Position numbers and translations under genes: made by a program | Notes under the pieces: model-generated | What the model was told of the DNA's origin: nothing | Seen by the model: the letters and a program-made list of their open reading frames with translations, nothing else | The model's database searches: none | Source of the DNA: Maniola hyperantus | Taxonomy: Eukaryota; Arthropoda; Insecta; Lepidoptera; Nymphalidae | Reading direction: 5' to 3' | NCBI RefSeq assembly: GCF_902806685.2 | Contig: NC_048556.1 | Coordinates: forward strand, 12,052,734-12,116,733 | Length of the DNA: 64,000 nucleotides | Shown: one piece after another, positions 19,199 through 31,081 of the stretch | Layout of the letters: each line of letters begins with the position of its first letter | Position numbering within the stretch: the first letter of the stretch is position 1

Positions 19199-19390
19199 AA
19201 ATAAATAAATATAAATATAAATATAAAATATAAATATGAAGACGGCGTCAACGAACGCGAAAATGTCGTCTTGTGCAAATGCACATTAGATGCGCATAAA
19301 GTGTAATATTTTAGTACCGTAGACATCCGCGGTAATAGCCATGGGTGGTCCCATGGCGCCCGTGCTTGCCTCCGCATCCCGGCAGCTCAT
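19199..19390 (-). mobile_element. Probable LINE 3' end with (TATAAA)n tail
   Basis: An A+T tail of TAAATA/TATAAA units at 19199-19237 abuts a G+C-richer block (GACGGCGTCAACGAACGCG ... GCGCCCGTGCTTGCCTCCG). This arrangement fits a minus-strand LINE 3' end. No conserved protein motif was recognised in it. Confidence 0.35.
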
Positions 19391-19640
19391 TGTTGGAGAA
19401 AGGAAACCTCAACACAATTTACGGCGAACTCAGATAATAGCTAAAAGCCTGTACCGGCTGTAAAATGCAAAATATCGCAACTTTCCACTTATCTAGCGGA
19501 CGTTTAAGGCGGCAATAAATCCTTTGGGGTTTTGTTATTGGAGGACAATGGTTATTATACAAGCGAGTGAAAATTAATTTTTCTTCGGTAGCTATTGAGT
19601 ATTTTGTTAAATTGGATATTAAATGTTATTGTAATTTAGA

Positions 19641-19817
19641 GCCTCAATAGCTCAACCGGTATAGGAGTGGACTGAAAACCGAGAGGTCGACGGTTCAAAC
19701 CCCGCCCGTTGCACTATTGTCGTACCTACTCCTAGCACAAGCCTGACGCTTAATTGGAGAGGAAAAGGGGAATATTAGTCATTTAACATGACTAATATTC
19801 TTTAAAAAAAAAAAAAA
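19641..19817 (+). mobile_element. tRNA-derived SINE with poly(A) tail
   Basis: The head GCCTCAATAGCTCAACCGG includes the A-box and GGTTCAAACCCC the B-box. The body includes GTACCTACTCCTAGCACAAG and a short dyad ATATTAGTCAT..ATGACTAATAT, then a poly(A) run. 46643-46821 is a second copy on the other strand. Confidence 0.75.
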
Positions 19818-21179
19818 TGTTACCTAATAAATCACACTAAAAACATAACCATCCCTTGCAAGAATTAAGGTTTGCTAACCTCAGTCGGTATATCACGACT
19901 TCCGGTACAGCGAATTACCAGCCGGTAACTCCGAGGCGCAACATTAGACACAATATAATGCGCGAGGCCGGCGGCGGCGCGCGACAATTTAGGAGGCATT
20001 ATGCCTCGCGGCTATTCACTTATACATATTTATGAACAAAATAGCCAATTTGTTTACTGGGACTCCGTTGTTGACGTAGACTAGGGGGAAAAATGGATGG
20101 AACCCGCGCAAATAATATAAAGTGAGCCCAACCGCCAGTGCCTAAACAGGGTGTCACATTAAACGACAAAAAAACTGCAAGCTCCTAAGTAAAAAATTGA
20201 CAGTGCTATTCCTTGCTTGTACCGTGTAGATTAGTCCTTATATTACGAAAGAGGAGTTATGTTCTAGATGTCATGTCATGTAATTATATGTAGGGGTGGG
20301 GTGGGTCCATCGTCTATGATGTATGTTTTCTACTTTCGAATGTCAGATGACAGAAACAGAGACATCCTTGTAGCTATTCAACTACTAAGCAACGGTTATT
20401 GATGAGGCCGCGGCCATTAGTGCTAAAAAGGCCATAAATATATTAGATTTATAATAGATTTGCTCTAGATCTAGCGCGATTCTGTTTATTAAAAGAACTC
20501 AAAAATATAGTTCATCGACTTCTTGTTTCTAAAATTTAAATGATTTACAGGACATATTTTTAATAGATTTTACAGTGCCCATTAACTGTCTATCTTTCTC
20601 GTCCTTTCGTGTTTCCAATACTTATTTAACCAAGAAATCAACAACCCACTATCTTGGATACAATGATAACAAATCTCTCTGATTGACACTCCTTTCGTAT
20701 CGGCAAACGCAGATTCAGTGAAAGTACCATAAACGCAAGTGTCAGAAAAACAAGGTTTACTCTGAACCGATGTGACCATTTACAAGTTTTTAGACGCGGC
20801 AATACGGTGACGGTCAGTAAACGCCTGTTTACTGTCTATCTTCTTTCACATAGTCAGAGGCTATAGCGTGGCTCGTATAAGGGTGCAAGCAATTGGTTTG
20901 AGATGTAGGAAATCGTCGGGCGTTCCTCAGGATGATGTGTTAGTGACGTGCGCCAGCTACTCGCGCGAGCTGACTGGCTGACAGTTTTATCTCTGCGAAC
21001 ACGGTGTTTAGAATGGTATAATGGGGCGTCTGGGGCCAATTTGCACTAATAGTTTACTGGCACGCTTTCTCATCTCGTTACAGGGCTGGTCGGCAAATTG
21101 TTACGCACTCCAAAACGATCAGTTCCCTAGTTAGCGATCGGATGGACTGGTTGTTCTGACTTCTGAATATAGATCACTG
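19818..21179. other. Interval without recognisable genes
   Basis: It holds a G+C-rich patch near 19960-20010 with the palindrome GAGGCATTATGCCTC. A 65-codon minus frame at 20582-20779 has an ATG and several cysteines but no splice context or domain that I can identify. No repeat family was recognised. Confidence 0.3.
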
Positions 21180-21181
21180 TA

Positions 21182-21353
21182 TAAGTCCCGCAAATTGCTA
21201 TTGCGCTGGAACCATGACTCATGGACTCATTAACATCGAAATGACGTCATTTGACGTATATTTAAGTAAAAATATACCATCAGCTCAAAACTTCAGTCTA
21301 GTGCTGACGTCACTAAAAAGGCGGCCACGCGCATTAGCAACTTGCGGGACTTA
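21182..21353. mobile_element. 172-bp MITE with TA target duplication
   Basis: TAAGTCCCGCAAATTGCTAT at 21182 is mirrored by the reverse complement of ATTAGCAACTTGCGGGACTTA ending at 21353. TA flanks both sides (21180-21181, 21354-21355), as in Tc1/mariner-type MITEs. Confidence 0.7.
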
Positions 21354-22029
21354 TAGCTAAAACTTGCAACGTGGTTTGAATTTATGATTAAGATGATACA
21401 TTGTGTAGATAGATGTTGCAATATTTAGGAGCTAACTAACACAAGTTTAAAAATCTATTAAAAGTATGCTCCTGAAAATGTAGAAAGATAACCTTGTCGC
21501 ACTGTACGCCCGCTATCTTTTTAAGCATTAATTCTTTTTTTTGTAGCTAACAGTTACTTGATCACTTTATCAGTTCGACTAGTTTGGAGCATCAGCGTTA
21601 ACGAGACACCTACAAAAAGGGTTTAATAGCCTGAATCCTTACAGACACACCTACTGCTCAAAATATCCTACCAAACCCTTATCTTACACATCCTTATCAG
21701 TCACAATAATAGCCAAGACACTGCTTAAGAAAATTAGATCATAAACCCTTAAAGCAACTCCCCTCTAGAAAGAGAAGAACGGAACATTGCCTTCTTCAAA
21801 GCATAAGACCACTGGGCCGAAAAATAAATGCAAGCCTGAGTCTGCTTGGATGTTGTTATGTCGTCCTATATACTGTATTACGTTGAAGTTAAATTCAATT
21901 ACTTTGAGAGAGTATGTGGTGAATTCTGATATTTTGCTAGCAGTTACTAACTCGTAGGAACACTGAGTTGTAAAGCCGCGGATAGTTAACAACCTAACGG
22001 CAAAGTCTAATGGTTTAAAAAACTATTTA

Positions 22030-22105
22030 AAAACCCTTCAGCCCGCTTGTATCACTTATCACCTGCTGAGATCGTATTCAAGGGCTAGCTTGTCATCAAA
22101 TTAAA
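22030..22105 (+). mobile_element. SINE tail fragment
   Basis: TCAGCCCGCTTGTATCACTTATCACCTGCTGAGAT...CAAGGGCTAGCTTG parallels the 3' end of the SINE at 18361-18675. Confidence 0.5.
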
Positions 22106-23008
22106 AAACACTGTATGATTATTGCACTGTCAATGCATCACAGCGATTGAAATAAATATAATATGGAACGGAAAAATCGTGTTCTATGAAGCTGTCAGAA
22201 ATAGGAAAGTACTGTATGTCAAGTTGTGAGTAAAAATGAGTTTTAGTCAGCAAAATTTTTTGTTCGGTATTGGAACAACTCTAGTGTGTTGCATATAGGT
22301 CGTTGATCACATTTACATACAACTTCACTTTTCTATGAGACGATGTCTGCTTCTGGACGTGATGCTTGTCTCAAACAGTGATCTAGAAGATATCTAGAGA
22401 TTGATTCCCAAGATATCGACTATCGATAAAATGATCTAATTAATACGACCTCATTTCTTCTCAAACATCTAATGAGTGCGGAGTTTTGTCCATTTATTAG
22501 AGAGTTAATTATCGAGTAGGTTTATACGATGGCGATAAATAACGCGACAGGCGGTTTATTCTGTAATTTGTTTTAATCGGTCGCGAACACGCAATTAATA
22601 TATTTATTTGGTTTTATTTCTTTGTTAATTTATATAAGCTATCGAAAGTTTATACGATGAGAAAATTAGTAAACTGTCAACTTTTATGGCGAGACCATTC
22701 AAGATCTAAACTGGTTTTTTTTTTTCATTTCACTAGTACCTGCCTAGGCTGGACCACGCTAACTCGATGTCTTGTACTGTATGCCATCATTAGTATGGAT
22801 ATCTGTCTATCTGTTTGTCTGGCCCTTATTTTTTTATAGCTCAATCGCTGAACTGGTCTTGACGAAATTTGGCACCCAGATATTTGACCCCTGGAGACGA
22901 GTATCGGATACATTCGAGTGTTTTTGTTGCGGGAAAACAGATTCTATGAAAATTTGTAGATTCTATGTTGAGCATACAATACAATGCTACTGAACATACA
23001 ATATAATT
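22106..23008. other. Interval without recognisable genes
   Basis: It includes a repeat-free patch at 22480-22640 (CGATGGCGATAAATAACGCG) and a TATCGATA site near 22424. 22790-22960 has TGTCTATCTGTTTGTCTGGCC and GACGAAATTTGGCACCCAGAT, a diverged Helitron-B-like 5' part. Confidence 0.3.
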
Positions 23009-23206
23009 ATGTTTTGTCATCATGAAATGAAATCATGAGTTTGTTTAATTTTTTTTAATACACCTACGTATTCTATTTTAATAGTTGAATTGTAATTTGT
23101 ATGTTTGTCACCATGAAATGAAAACATGAACAAACAAACATGTTTAGGTACCTGTATGTTTTTTTTTTTTAAATTTACATCTATTCTATTTTAATTAGTT
23201 GTGTTC
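23009..23206 (+). repeat. Diverged two-copy tandem repeat
   Basis: Both copies run GTCAtCATGAAATGAAAaCATGA, an A/T-rich spacer, poly(T), ACATctATTCTATTTTAATTAGTTG. The copies start near 23015 and 23105. Confidence 0.5.
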
Positions 23207-24411
23207 ACTCATTGCAATTCATTCTTTCACATAAAGTTATGTGACTTTATGAAGTAGTTTGAAACTTCTAGTCTGTTTTGTAATAACTACCGCCGGTTTT
23301 AGTTGTGAAGAATATTATTACGATAAGGGAGCTTACCGTAATTGAATAGCTTCTGAACCGAATCGTTAATGAATATTCGATAGCAACTCGAACGTTTGTT
23401 AAGCTCAAATGAGTAATCCAAAGCTACCTATGAAGAAAGTAATATCTCTATTAAGGACTTATCTTAATTCCACGTGATAGGGACGCGGATTCCACTGCCT
23501 CATAAATTATGAATGTGTTGATTTTCCTCTGGGCATGCGATAAATGTCAGCGTATGAAATGTAAATCCCGACTGGTCCCGCAAGATACGAGCTGTTTCTG
23601 TAGTGGTGAGACGTTCTAGGTTAAATGTTATTGTACTGAGTATCGTGTACACTGTGATTTTATACTAACTGTGAAAAATGTCTGTGACAAAATTATACTT
23701 ACTAACTTAGAATTTTGTCAAAGGAATTTGCAAAAATCTCTAAACGTAAAGATTGTGAGCGGAAATTTTTGTTAGATACATATTGGATCTGTTTCTATGT
23801 CTCTCATATTTATCTTATTTGTTGTCTATCGCAAGAGGGAGCAAATGGTACTTAATAAAAAAAATAAAAAAAATACTGCCCTGCCAAAAATCGAACTTGC
23901 ATTACAGTCAATGATAGGTAACTTTTTAGCGCTAGAAAATACTTACCTTAGTCCCATAAAAAGGAATGTCATGTAGGTACACGATTCACGAGTAACCTTA
24001 AGTATTTTTTATAGATACTTAGTATTTATACCTGTGACGGTAGATCAGGCACATCTCTATCTATGTAACAAGTATATTCTAATTCCAAATGCAAATGTCC
24101 TACCGATTCCCATCATGTTTACATTTATTTTCCAAACGATAAATCGCTTCAACCCCCGGGTCAAGCGATACTTGAAGCATCGATAGATGGACTATCGATA
24201 AGTAAAGGACAATAGGGCAGCACTAGTGCAGAGGTTATCTGCCGATCTGTTGAAACAATCGATGGACGTCCCGTTTGACGGCCTGGCCTGGACTCGTAAA
24301 GGACTCAGGGTTTAATTTGAAGTACATTTTGGAGTACAAGTCCAATCTTGTCAACTGTCAATAATAAAGTGATCGTAAATGTTTATTTAGGGACTGCTGT
24401 TGTGTAAGGAA
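23207..24411. other. Interval without recognisable genes
   Basis: It contains a TATCGATA site at 24193-24200 beside CGATAGATGG. No coding or repeat feature was recognised. Confidence 0.3.
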
Positions 24412-24670
24412 GCGGTGATAGCTTAGTGGTTAGGACGTCCGCCTTCTAATAGGAGGTCGGGGGTTCAATCCCGGGCACGCACCTAACGGAAATATGTGCG
24501 TTTTAAGCAGTCAAATATCACTTGGTTTATCAGTGAAGGAAAATATCGCGATGAAACCTAAATGTCTGTCAGTTCTCCATAAAGTTCTCAAACTTTGAAG
24601 TTTGCCAATTCGCACTTGGCCAGCGTGGTTGTCTATGGCCCAAACTATTCTCGATGGGTTAAACATGATG
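24412..24670 (+). mobile_element. Full-length tRNA-derived SINE (GATGATG family)
   Basis: The tRNA-like head GCGGTGATAGCTTAGTGG (A-box) and GGTTCAATCCCGGGCACGCACC (B-box and end) is followed by TATGTGCGTTTTAA, CACTTGG, the CTGTCAGTTCTCCATAAAGTTC block and a decayed tail. It is the reference copy for the family here. Confidence 0.8.
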
Positions 24671-24702
24671 TTTATATGTAAGCATGAGTCCCAGGTTAGA
24701 TT

Positions 24703-24855
24703 ATTTATCGGTTAAAAATTAATTTGGGAATCCGTTTATTTTTCGGGATAAAAAGTAGCCTATGTTAGGCTACTTTTTATCCTGAAAAATAAAAGAAATT
24801 TTACGGGATTTTAAAACCCTAAATCAACGCGAACGAAGTCGCGGGCATCAGCTAG
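24703..24855 (+). mobile_element. Helitron-like family B copy with internal inverted duplication
   Basis: The 3' half is standard (GGGATTTTAAAACCCTAAATC ... GAAGTCGCGGGCATCAGCTAG|T at 24855). The 5' half is replaced by an inverted copy of the GGATAAAAAGTAGCCTA block, producing a near-perfect ~27-bp stem at 24736-24791. Confidence 0.65.
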
Positions 24856-25359
24856 TAACAAATGATGAATTGACGAATGATACAATAGTGATTCAGACTG
24901 ACATGTGTAAGATCTTTCAAGCAAACAAACAAACAAAAATCCAAGATTCTTTGACTGAAAGCGATGCGGTAACGGCGCGGTGTAACACAAGAATGCCGAA
25001 TATCGTCGAATGGCGCCGAAATCAGAGCACCCTAATTTAAAGAGTCGATTCTGGAGATTTCCCCGAAGCGGTGCGGACAAAGATGGATGGTCTGAGGGAC
25101 CTCTTCCAAGTATTTTGATGGATTCGCATTTGGGAATATTTACGAACGTCGAACTGTCGTCTGCGAATCTAGTGTTAATTTATTCGGACCCTCTGGTCTC
25201 TGATAGACTACTGAACACAGCGTGTTTGGTTACTAGACCAAAGCTTTAAAAGCCAATTTATTTATTTATCTTGTACCTACCCAGAAAGGCAAACATAAAC
25301 ATTGAAAGGACCTGCACAAAGACAACTTACTATAACAATGTAAGAACAAAAATTTAGAA

Positions 25360-25450
25360 GCCGTGATGGTTAATAATATTCGGGAGGTCGGAGGTTCGAT
25401 TCCAGGAATAAACGAAGAAAATATAGAAAATTACGAGGAAACTTGCATGC
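25360..25450 (+). mobile_element. Degenerate SINE remnant
   Basis: It has GGGAGGTCGGAGGTTCGATTCC (B-box) and GAGGAAACTTGCATGCCTGCC in the order of the 24412 SINE, with internal deletions. Confidence 0.5.
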
Positions 25451-28163
25451 CTGCCTTTAAAGACCTTAGGGTTAAAATATAACTTACTTAAAAATTTGGA
25501 TTGAATTGAATTATTATACCTACTTTAAATTTGGAATTTCGTTTTAGTTTTTTTACGTAATTAATTATCATCTTACAAATTCAACAACCGACCCATCAAA
25601 AGTGTGTAATGGCAGCCAATTTGAATTAATGATTTGATATTGACTTTATTATGAGTAGACAGTTGACAACATAATAATTTGAATATTAATATAGAACAGT
25701 TTTATCATTAAAATTGTAACACTCTGTGAATTAATGTAGAGTTTTTGAAATCTGTATATAATTTAAAAGGCAAAGTTAGAAGGTCGTTTGTCTAGATTTA
25801 TAGTTTTCCCTTGGGAACTATTTGGGCTGGCATTTGGTCAGGTTGTAGCGGCTAGAGCTAGACGGACAGACATATCGTAGATTCGCGTGATCTAATCCTG
25901 AATGATGTGCTTTGGGAACAAGCTCTCAAGCAGTTTGTATTTTGCAAATAGATCTAATTACTGATTATTTTTAAAGGTTAGACTTTTTATATCTAGTGCT
26001 AATAAGTGTGTGAACATTAATTTCGTGGGATTAAAATTTTTATTTTTCTTACACTAATTAATGGTTTTTAAACTTCGCGATACAAAGTTGCTCCATTTCC
26101 AGAATGCAAGCTGTCTCTGTACCAAAGTTCGTTAAAATCAGTTTAACGGATGGGAAATGAAAAGATAACAGACGGAACATACACACTTTCGTATCACTAC
26201 CCATAATATATGTAATAGTATTGTATGGTTTGCTATATATTATGTAGGTTACCTATATACTTAACTAAAGCTTTCTCGTTTTCTGGTATAAGAATTCTTC
26301 CTTAAGTTAAATTTAAACGTAAGCAGCTGCGATTAGCTATGAAAAACACATCAGACCATAATTTAGACAAGTTACCTAGGACTATTTCGAATGCATATGT
26401 TCAATATATTACACACTACATACAAACAAAATGTCGTTTAGGCGCGGCGTCACCCCGCGGGCCGCGTCCATATGACGATATTTTTCAGCCGCGCGATTAG
26501 TTGGACGGTAAATCTGTCCCGGATAGACCGGGCTAATTGACGTGTTTATTGCTGGATAAATAACTCGCGAGACGCGTAAATTACAGCCCTGGATACGCTC
26601 GAGATTTCTAATTTAGCATACTTACATTAAAGTTACCGATTTTGGTTTAGAAACAAAAAAATTACAGTCAGCTCTTATTAACTTGGATTTGTAAATACTT
26701 CTTTGATGTTAGTTTTTCCAAAAGAAGGGTTATGTGTTGCCCTGTATGTATATCCGTTCCTGTGTCCGCTCGTAACTACTCAACGGCTCGACCGATTTTG
26801 ATAAATGATACATCTTTAGATTCGTTTTCATGGCGCGAGTGTTATTGGGTACATAAAATTCTTAAAAAATGAAATTGACGGATCTTATGCGCCTTAATAA
26901 ATAAATAAATAATCTTTATTTCCTCAGACATCAAAGGCCCACAATATTATTTAATTAACCATCTTAACCTATGTTAGTAACTATATTATAATAAGCGAAT
27001 GTTATGTTAATAATGAATGCTATGTTAATAAGCGAAATAAATATCTAAAAAGAGATAGAATCTGAAAACATGGCGAGTAGGTACCTCTATTGTTTCTATC
27101 ATTTTAACTTTATTTTTTACTAGCTGATGCTCGCGACTTCGTACGCGTAAAAATCCCGCGGGAAATCTTTGATTCACCGGGATAAAAAGTAGCCTATGTC
27201 GATCTCCAGATCTTTAGCTATACCCATGCAAAAAAATCACATCGATCCATTGCTCCGTTGCGACGTGATTGAAGGACAAACCTACAAACCAATAAACTAA
27301 CAAACACACACACTTTCGCATTCTAAATACGAATTCTATTTTTATAATTAGATAATTTAATTACGAACAACCTTAAATTAAAGTAAATACATAGGTAGTT
27401 AGCTATTAAATTAAAAGGAAGCAAATTAAGTGCACAAGATTAGTTAAGCCCACGTTAAGCCTTAATTAAATGTTCAAATAAAAATTATTTATTTGCCTCA
27501 AGTTTATTACTAACCATGACCTATGTTCTACTTAATTACATAGCCGAAAGTCTAGGCATGAAGCCTAACCTAGTGTTTCCTTATTAGCAGTAGGAACAGC
27601 TAAGCGCATTATAATTTGCTGAACCAATAATGAGGTTCAGCTTTAATGATAGGTTCGGCCGTTTTTGTTATTCGTCTCAAACACCGCTTTTGAATTATTC
27701 ATCTCGGTTCTGCGGGCTTTTATATCTGACGACTACGATACGACAACGATATCTACACTGAGGCACTTTTGTCGCCTGTAGATTTAGTAATATAGTCAGG
27801 TATGGAACCCAAATGATTTAGTCCTCTAAATCATTTGAGACGACGTTTATAGCTGCTTAGATGTTAGCTTATAAAAAAGATGGACCAAGATTGCAAGTTT
27901 TCTATGGCTGACCTGTGAACTTTTAAGAATACACCGCCCTTGGCTGCAATCTCACCTGGTGGCAAGTGGTGATGATAAGTAATTACTTAGTACGTAGGTT
28001 TATATAAAATTAATAATTAGAGATTGAGTGTTATTCCGTGATGCCAATAAAATAATCTTACAAAAAAAGTAGTAAGTACTTAGGTAAATCTTTGTGCTCG
28101 AAAACTTGGCCTTAGAGTTGATTGGAAATATTTTCCATGCGTAAGTAGTGGTTAGTTTTTGTT
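25451..28163. other. Interval with two Helitron-like remnants and a G+C-rich unique patch
   Basis: No gene was seen. 26050-26215 is a decayed family B minus copy (AGAATGCAAGCTGTCTCTGTACC, AACGGATGGG). 26430-26590 is a G+C-rich patch with no similarity to the repeats here. 27900-27970 is an inverted SINE tail. Confidence 0.35.
27120..27353 (-). mobile_element. Helitron-like family B, minus copy
   Basis: The plus-strand start A-CTAG at 27120-27123 with CTGATGCTCGCGACTTCGT is the inverted 3' end. CCGGGATAAAAAGTAGCCTATGTC follows, and then the subtype-specific CATCGATCCATTGCTCCGTTGCGACGTGATTGAAGGACAAAC. Confidence 0.65.
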
Positions 28164-28538
28164 AATTGGGTACTCTTGAATTTGATAAATATTATTACTT
28201 TATTATAAACTACGATAAAAGTAATGACATACGCTGAAAAAAATATTAAAATCCAACAAAGATTTACAAAGTTACAGGCATTTCAATTTTGGAGTGGAAG
28301 GGTCTTCTATCCCTTTCTCGCAAAACGAAAATTTGTATGAAACCGCATGAAGTTACTATGGCATTAGTAAGGTGTGACGTCAAAATGCAATATAGCTATA
28401 TCTGTCTAATCAGTAATATTGAAATGCTTATAACTTTTTTGTTATTTGATCGATTTAATTAATTTTTTTCAGTTTACGTCATTGTTTTTATCCTAGTTTA
28501 TAATAAAGTAATAAAAAAATAGAGTCAAATACCCAATT
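28164..28538. mobile_element. 375-bp MITE with ~80-bp inverted repeats
   Basis: The arm from AATTGGGTAC (28164) through ATTACTTTATTATAAACTA and TAATGACATACGCTGAAAAAAAT is mirrored to TACCCAATT at 28538, with about 80 bp per side and few mismatches. The centre carries GTTACAGGCATTTCAATTTTG and GTGTGACGTCAAAATG. No clear target duplication was seen. Confidence 0.75.
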
Positions 28539-28910
28539 CAAGAACTCAGTTCCGACTCCGAGGCTCAGGATTCTTACAAAAATGTTCTTACAAGAAACTG
28601 GTACATTTAACGCAACATATAAAAATGGAGAGCTGCCAAAATACATTCGTGTTTGTTTAATCAGTATCGTTTTTAGGGTTACTTGCTAATGAAGTAAAAA
28701 CGAATCCTAACGATTGTGGCCAGTGTATGAATTTTAATGGATCAGGGAGCTATCTCCCTGATAAGTATAAATACCTACCTGATTTCTGAATACCAGACTA
28801 TCTACATACAAACATAGCATCAATTTCCAAAAATAAAATTGACAAGCTGACGGCTTTACGGTCTGGCTTTGCTCGGATGTTTTTGAAAATCGTTTTATAG
28901 CGGCGTTCTA

Positions 28911-29180
28911 ATCATCATCATCATCAACAATCCATCGCCGGTTCTCAGAATGAGAAGGGTTTGGCTATACCTAGTCCATCACGCCTCGCCAAGCCAAGTG
29001 CGGATTAGCAGACTTTGACACACAACTTTGAGAACATAGTAGAGAAATCTCAGGCATGCAGGTTTCCTCAAGATCTTCTCCTTCACTGTTAAAGCAAGCG
29101 GCACATAACTCCACAAGAGGTGTGTCAGGGATCGAACCTTTGACCTCCCAACGTCTTAACTACTAGGCTATCAGCCCTTC
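28911..29180 (-). mobile_element. SINE (GATGATG family), minus copy
   Basis: The inverted tail ATCATCATCATCAACAATCCATCGCCGG starts it. GCCAAGTGCGGATTAGCAGAC, CAGGCATGCAGGTTTCCTC and the inverted head GGGATCGAACCTTTGACC...ACTAGGCTATCA follow in order. Confidence 0.75.
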
Positions 29181-29184
29181 TCGT

Positions 29185-29243
29185 TCTTAGAGGAGACTCG
29201 TGCGTGAGGAGACTAGTAGTGGTTGTTCATGATGATGATGTAG
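29185..29243 (+). mobile_element. SINE tail fragment joined head-on to the preceding copy
   Basis: TTAGAGGAGACTCGTGCG...GTTCATGATGATGATG is the plus-orientation tail of the same family, directly beside the minus-orientation head. Confidence 0.55.
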
Positions 29244-29934
29244 GTTAGCTCTTTTATTTTTATTTGTTTTATTTTTTATTGAACCACCAACAGAATCATA
29301 CAAAAAAATATATTAATTAAAATCCTAAGTTATACCGATACAATTATTCAGATTATAGGCGGCTATAGCATGCAAATTTAGACAGATAAGTCGTGCGTAG
29401 ACTTCCCTTGGGAAAGTATTTTTAAAAAAACCTAAATCCAACAAAACGGACCAGGTCAGGCAAAAAAACAGTTACTACATAAAAATTTCTAAATCAACAT
29501 CACAGCGATCTCTCTCAGCGATATTTTTTACCGCCTAACAAATACTAATTTAAATCTAGACCAATCTTAATTTAGATCTAGCGTTTAGCTAACAAGGTAA
29601 TTACTAGATGATCAATAGTGTAATATCTAACGGCTCTGACCTTTAGGGGTATTATCTATTGTGTGGTTTTTTAGCAAACCACTTTGGAATTGCTGTGAAT
29701 TCTAGCGCTTGGAGTTAGTTATTAGCTGAATTAGTGTTATTAGTGATGTTAGGTTGTAATTGGGTGTTTGATTTGATTTGATTGATAGACCTATTAGACT
29801 GTAAACATCTACAGATTATGTTATTAATTTTGGTAGGAACTAATAAAAGGCATCGCTGATTGAATTATTATTTGGTACGGGTAGGCCAACCCTGGCGAGC
29901 CTGGTGGTGGTAGTTAACCACCTGGTGGTGTGTG

Positions 29935-30490
29935 TGTGTAGTGGTTAGTGGTTTATTCGGGAGGTCGGCGGTCGATCCCATGCACGCACCTAGGGTTGCC
30001 AGGTCGCCAAACCTAATAGCCGGACAGACCAGCCAGTTTGGCCGGATATTTGGGTAGAAAGGCCGGACACCCTACATTATTGAGGATTTTGTGTCTAAGT
30101 ATTAATTAATAGGTACGACAAAAAAATTGTGTGTAAAATAAAGCTTTTTTTATTATTGTCATAAATCTTGTTGTCAGGCGGCACTGCCGCCTGCGGGAGC
30201 GACCGACAGTCGACTCGCCTGCGCTCGGCCACGCTCGTTTGCGAAATGTAAAAAGCCTAACAGAAGCCGGACAAGCCGGACACCGTTTATTTTGGCCGGA
30301 CACGCAATCATAAAGCCTACCTATGTCCGGCTTTATCCGGACGCCTAGCAACCCTACACGCACCTCTAACTAAAAAAAAAAATTTTTTATTTTATTTTAT
30401 TATGAGGAAACCTGCATCTCAAAGGTGTATGAAGTTGCCAATCCGCACTAGCCTAACGTGGCGGACTATGGCCTAAACCCTTCTCACTCG
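29935..30490 (+). mobile_element. SINE split by a MITE insertion
   Basis: The SINE head (GTGGTTAGTGGTTTATTCGGGAGGTCGG ... CACGCACC) ends at 29990. The body resumes at 30357 with CACGCACCTCTAAC, GAGGAAACCTGCAT, CAAAGGTGTATGAAG and GGCCTAAACCCTTCTCAC. Confidence 0.7.
29991..30356. mobile_element. 366-bp hAT-like MITE with perfect 8-bp target duplication
   Basis: TAGGGTTGCCAGG at 29991 is mirrored by CCTAGCAACCCTA ending at 30356 (one mismatch). CACGCACC is duplicated exactly at 29983-29990 and 30357-30364. Inner GCCGGACA-type words repeat in both orientations. An 8-bp duplication and TAGGG ends suit the hAT superfamily. Confidence 0.85.
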
Positions 30491-30632
30491 ACTTTCCCAC
30501 GGGAAAAAATAGGATATTTTCGCTGAGCGAAGCCGCAGGCGGTCGCTACTTTTATATAATCCGTAGATAGACTTTAATTTTGAAAAAGGTCAAAGCACTT
30601 AGGTATATATACATAGAAGAATAGAATAGAAT

Positions 30633-30722
30633 ATAATAGAAAAGATTTTTATTCAAGTAAACTTTTACAAGTGCTTTCGAATCGTCAACTAGTTTAGTTT
30701 ACCATTGGTTCGGAACGCCAGT
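30633..30722 (-). mobile_element. LINE 3' tail, minus copy
   Basis: AGAATAGAATAGAAT followed by TTTTTATTCAAGTAAACTTTTACAAGTGC and TTTACCATTGGTTCGGAA is the inverted 3' end of the (ATTCT)n LINE. Confidence 0.65.
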
Positions 30723-31081
30723 TCTATGGGAAGAAATGCTTTTCTACTTTAAACACGATTTTCCCATACAACGCACGTGTATAACATCAGTGTAAACCGC
30801 GTCTAAGGTTTTTATGGTATAAGATCGTTAAATTTTATTGAGTTCAAGTCTTTAAAACAAAGTAGATAAACCGCAAAATAAACCCAAATTAATAGAGCGA
30901 CAAATCTCTACATCCCCATTTTTTGTCTACGGAACAAAAATTTTATAGCCACTTGTTTTTTTTTTATTTAAAGCTGCGGTCACAACACATTAGCGTTGCG
31001 TAAAGGATACTCTTTTTTTCAATACGTTCACCATATTTTTAGGCAATAAAACTAGGACTAATCTACAGTGTGTTTGATAAA

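Noticed and set aside
19641..19712. tRNA gene
   Set aside because: tRNA-like head of a poly(A) SINE; no proper acceptor stem, and a second copy has the same body and tail.
20582..20779. Possible upstream exon of the FGF gene on the minus strand
   Set aside because: No FGF core motif, no convincing splice sites, and only 65 codons.
24412..24485. tRNA gene
   Set aside because: A and B boxes are present but the sequence continues into a SINE body, and the head recurs at several loci.
30106..30363. 85-codon minus frame
   Set aside because: Lies inside the hAT-like MITE and ends at its border; no protein similarity recognised.
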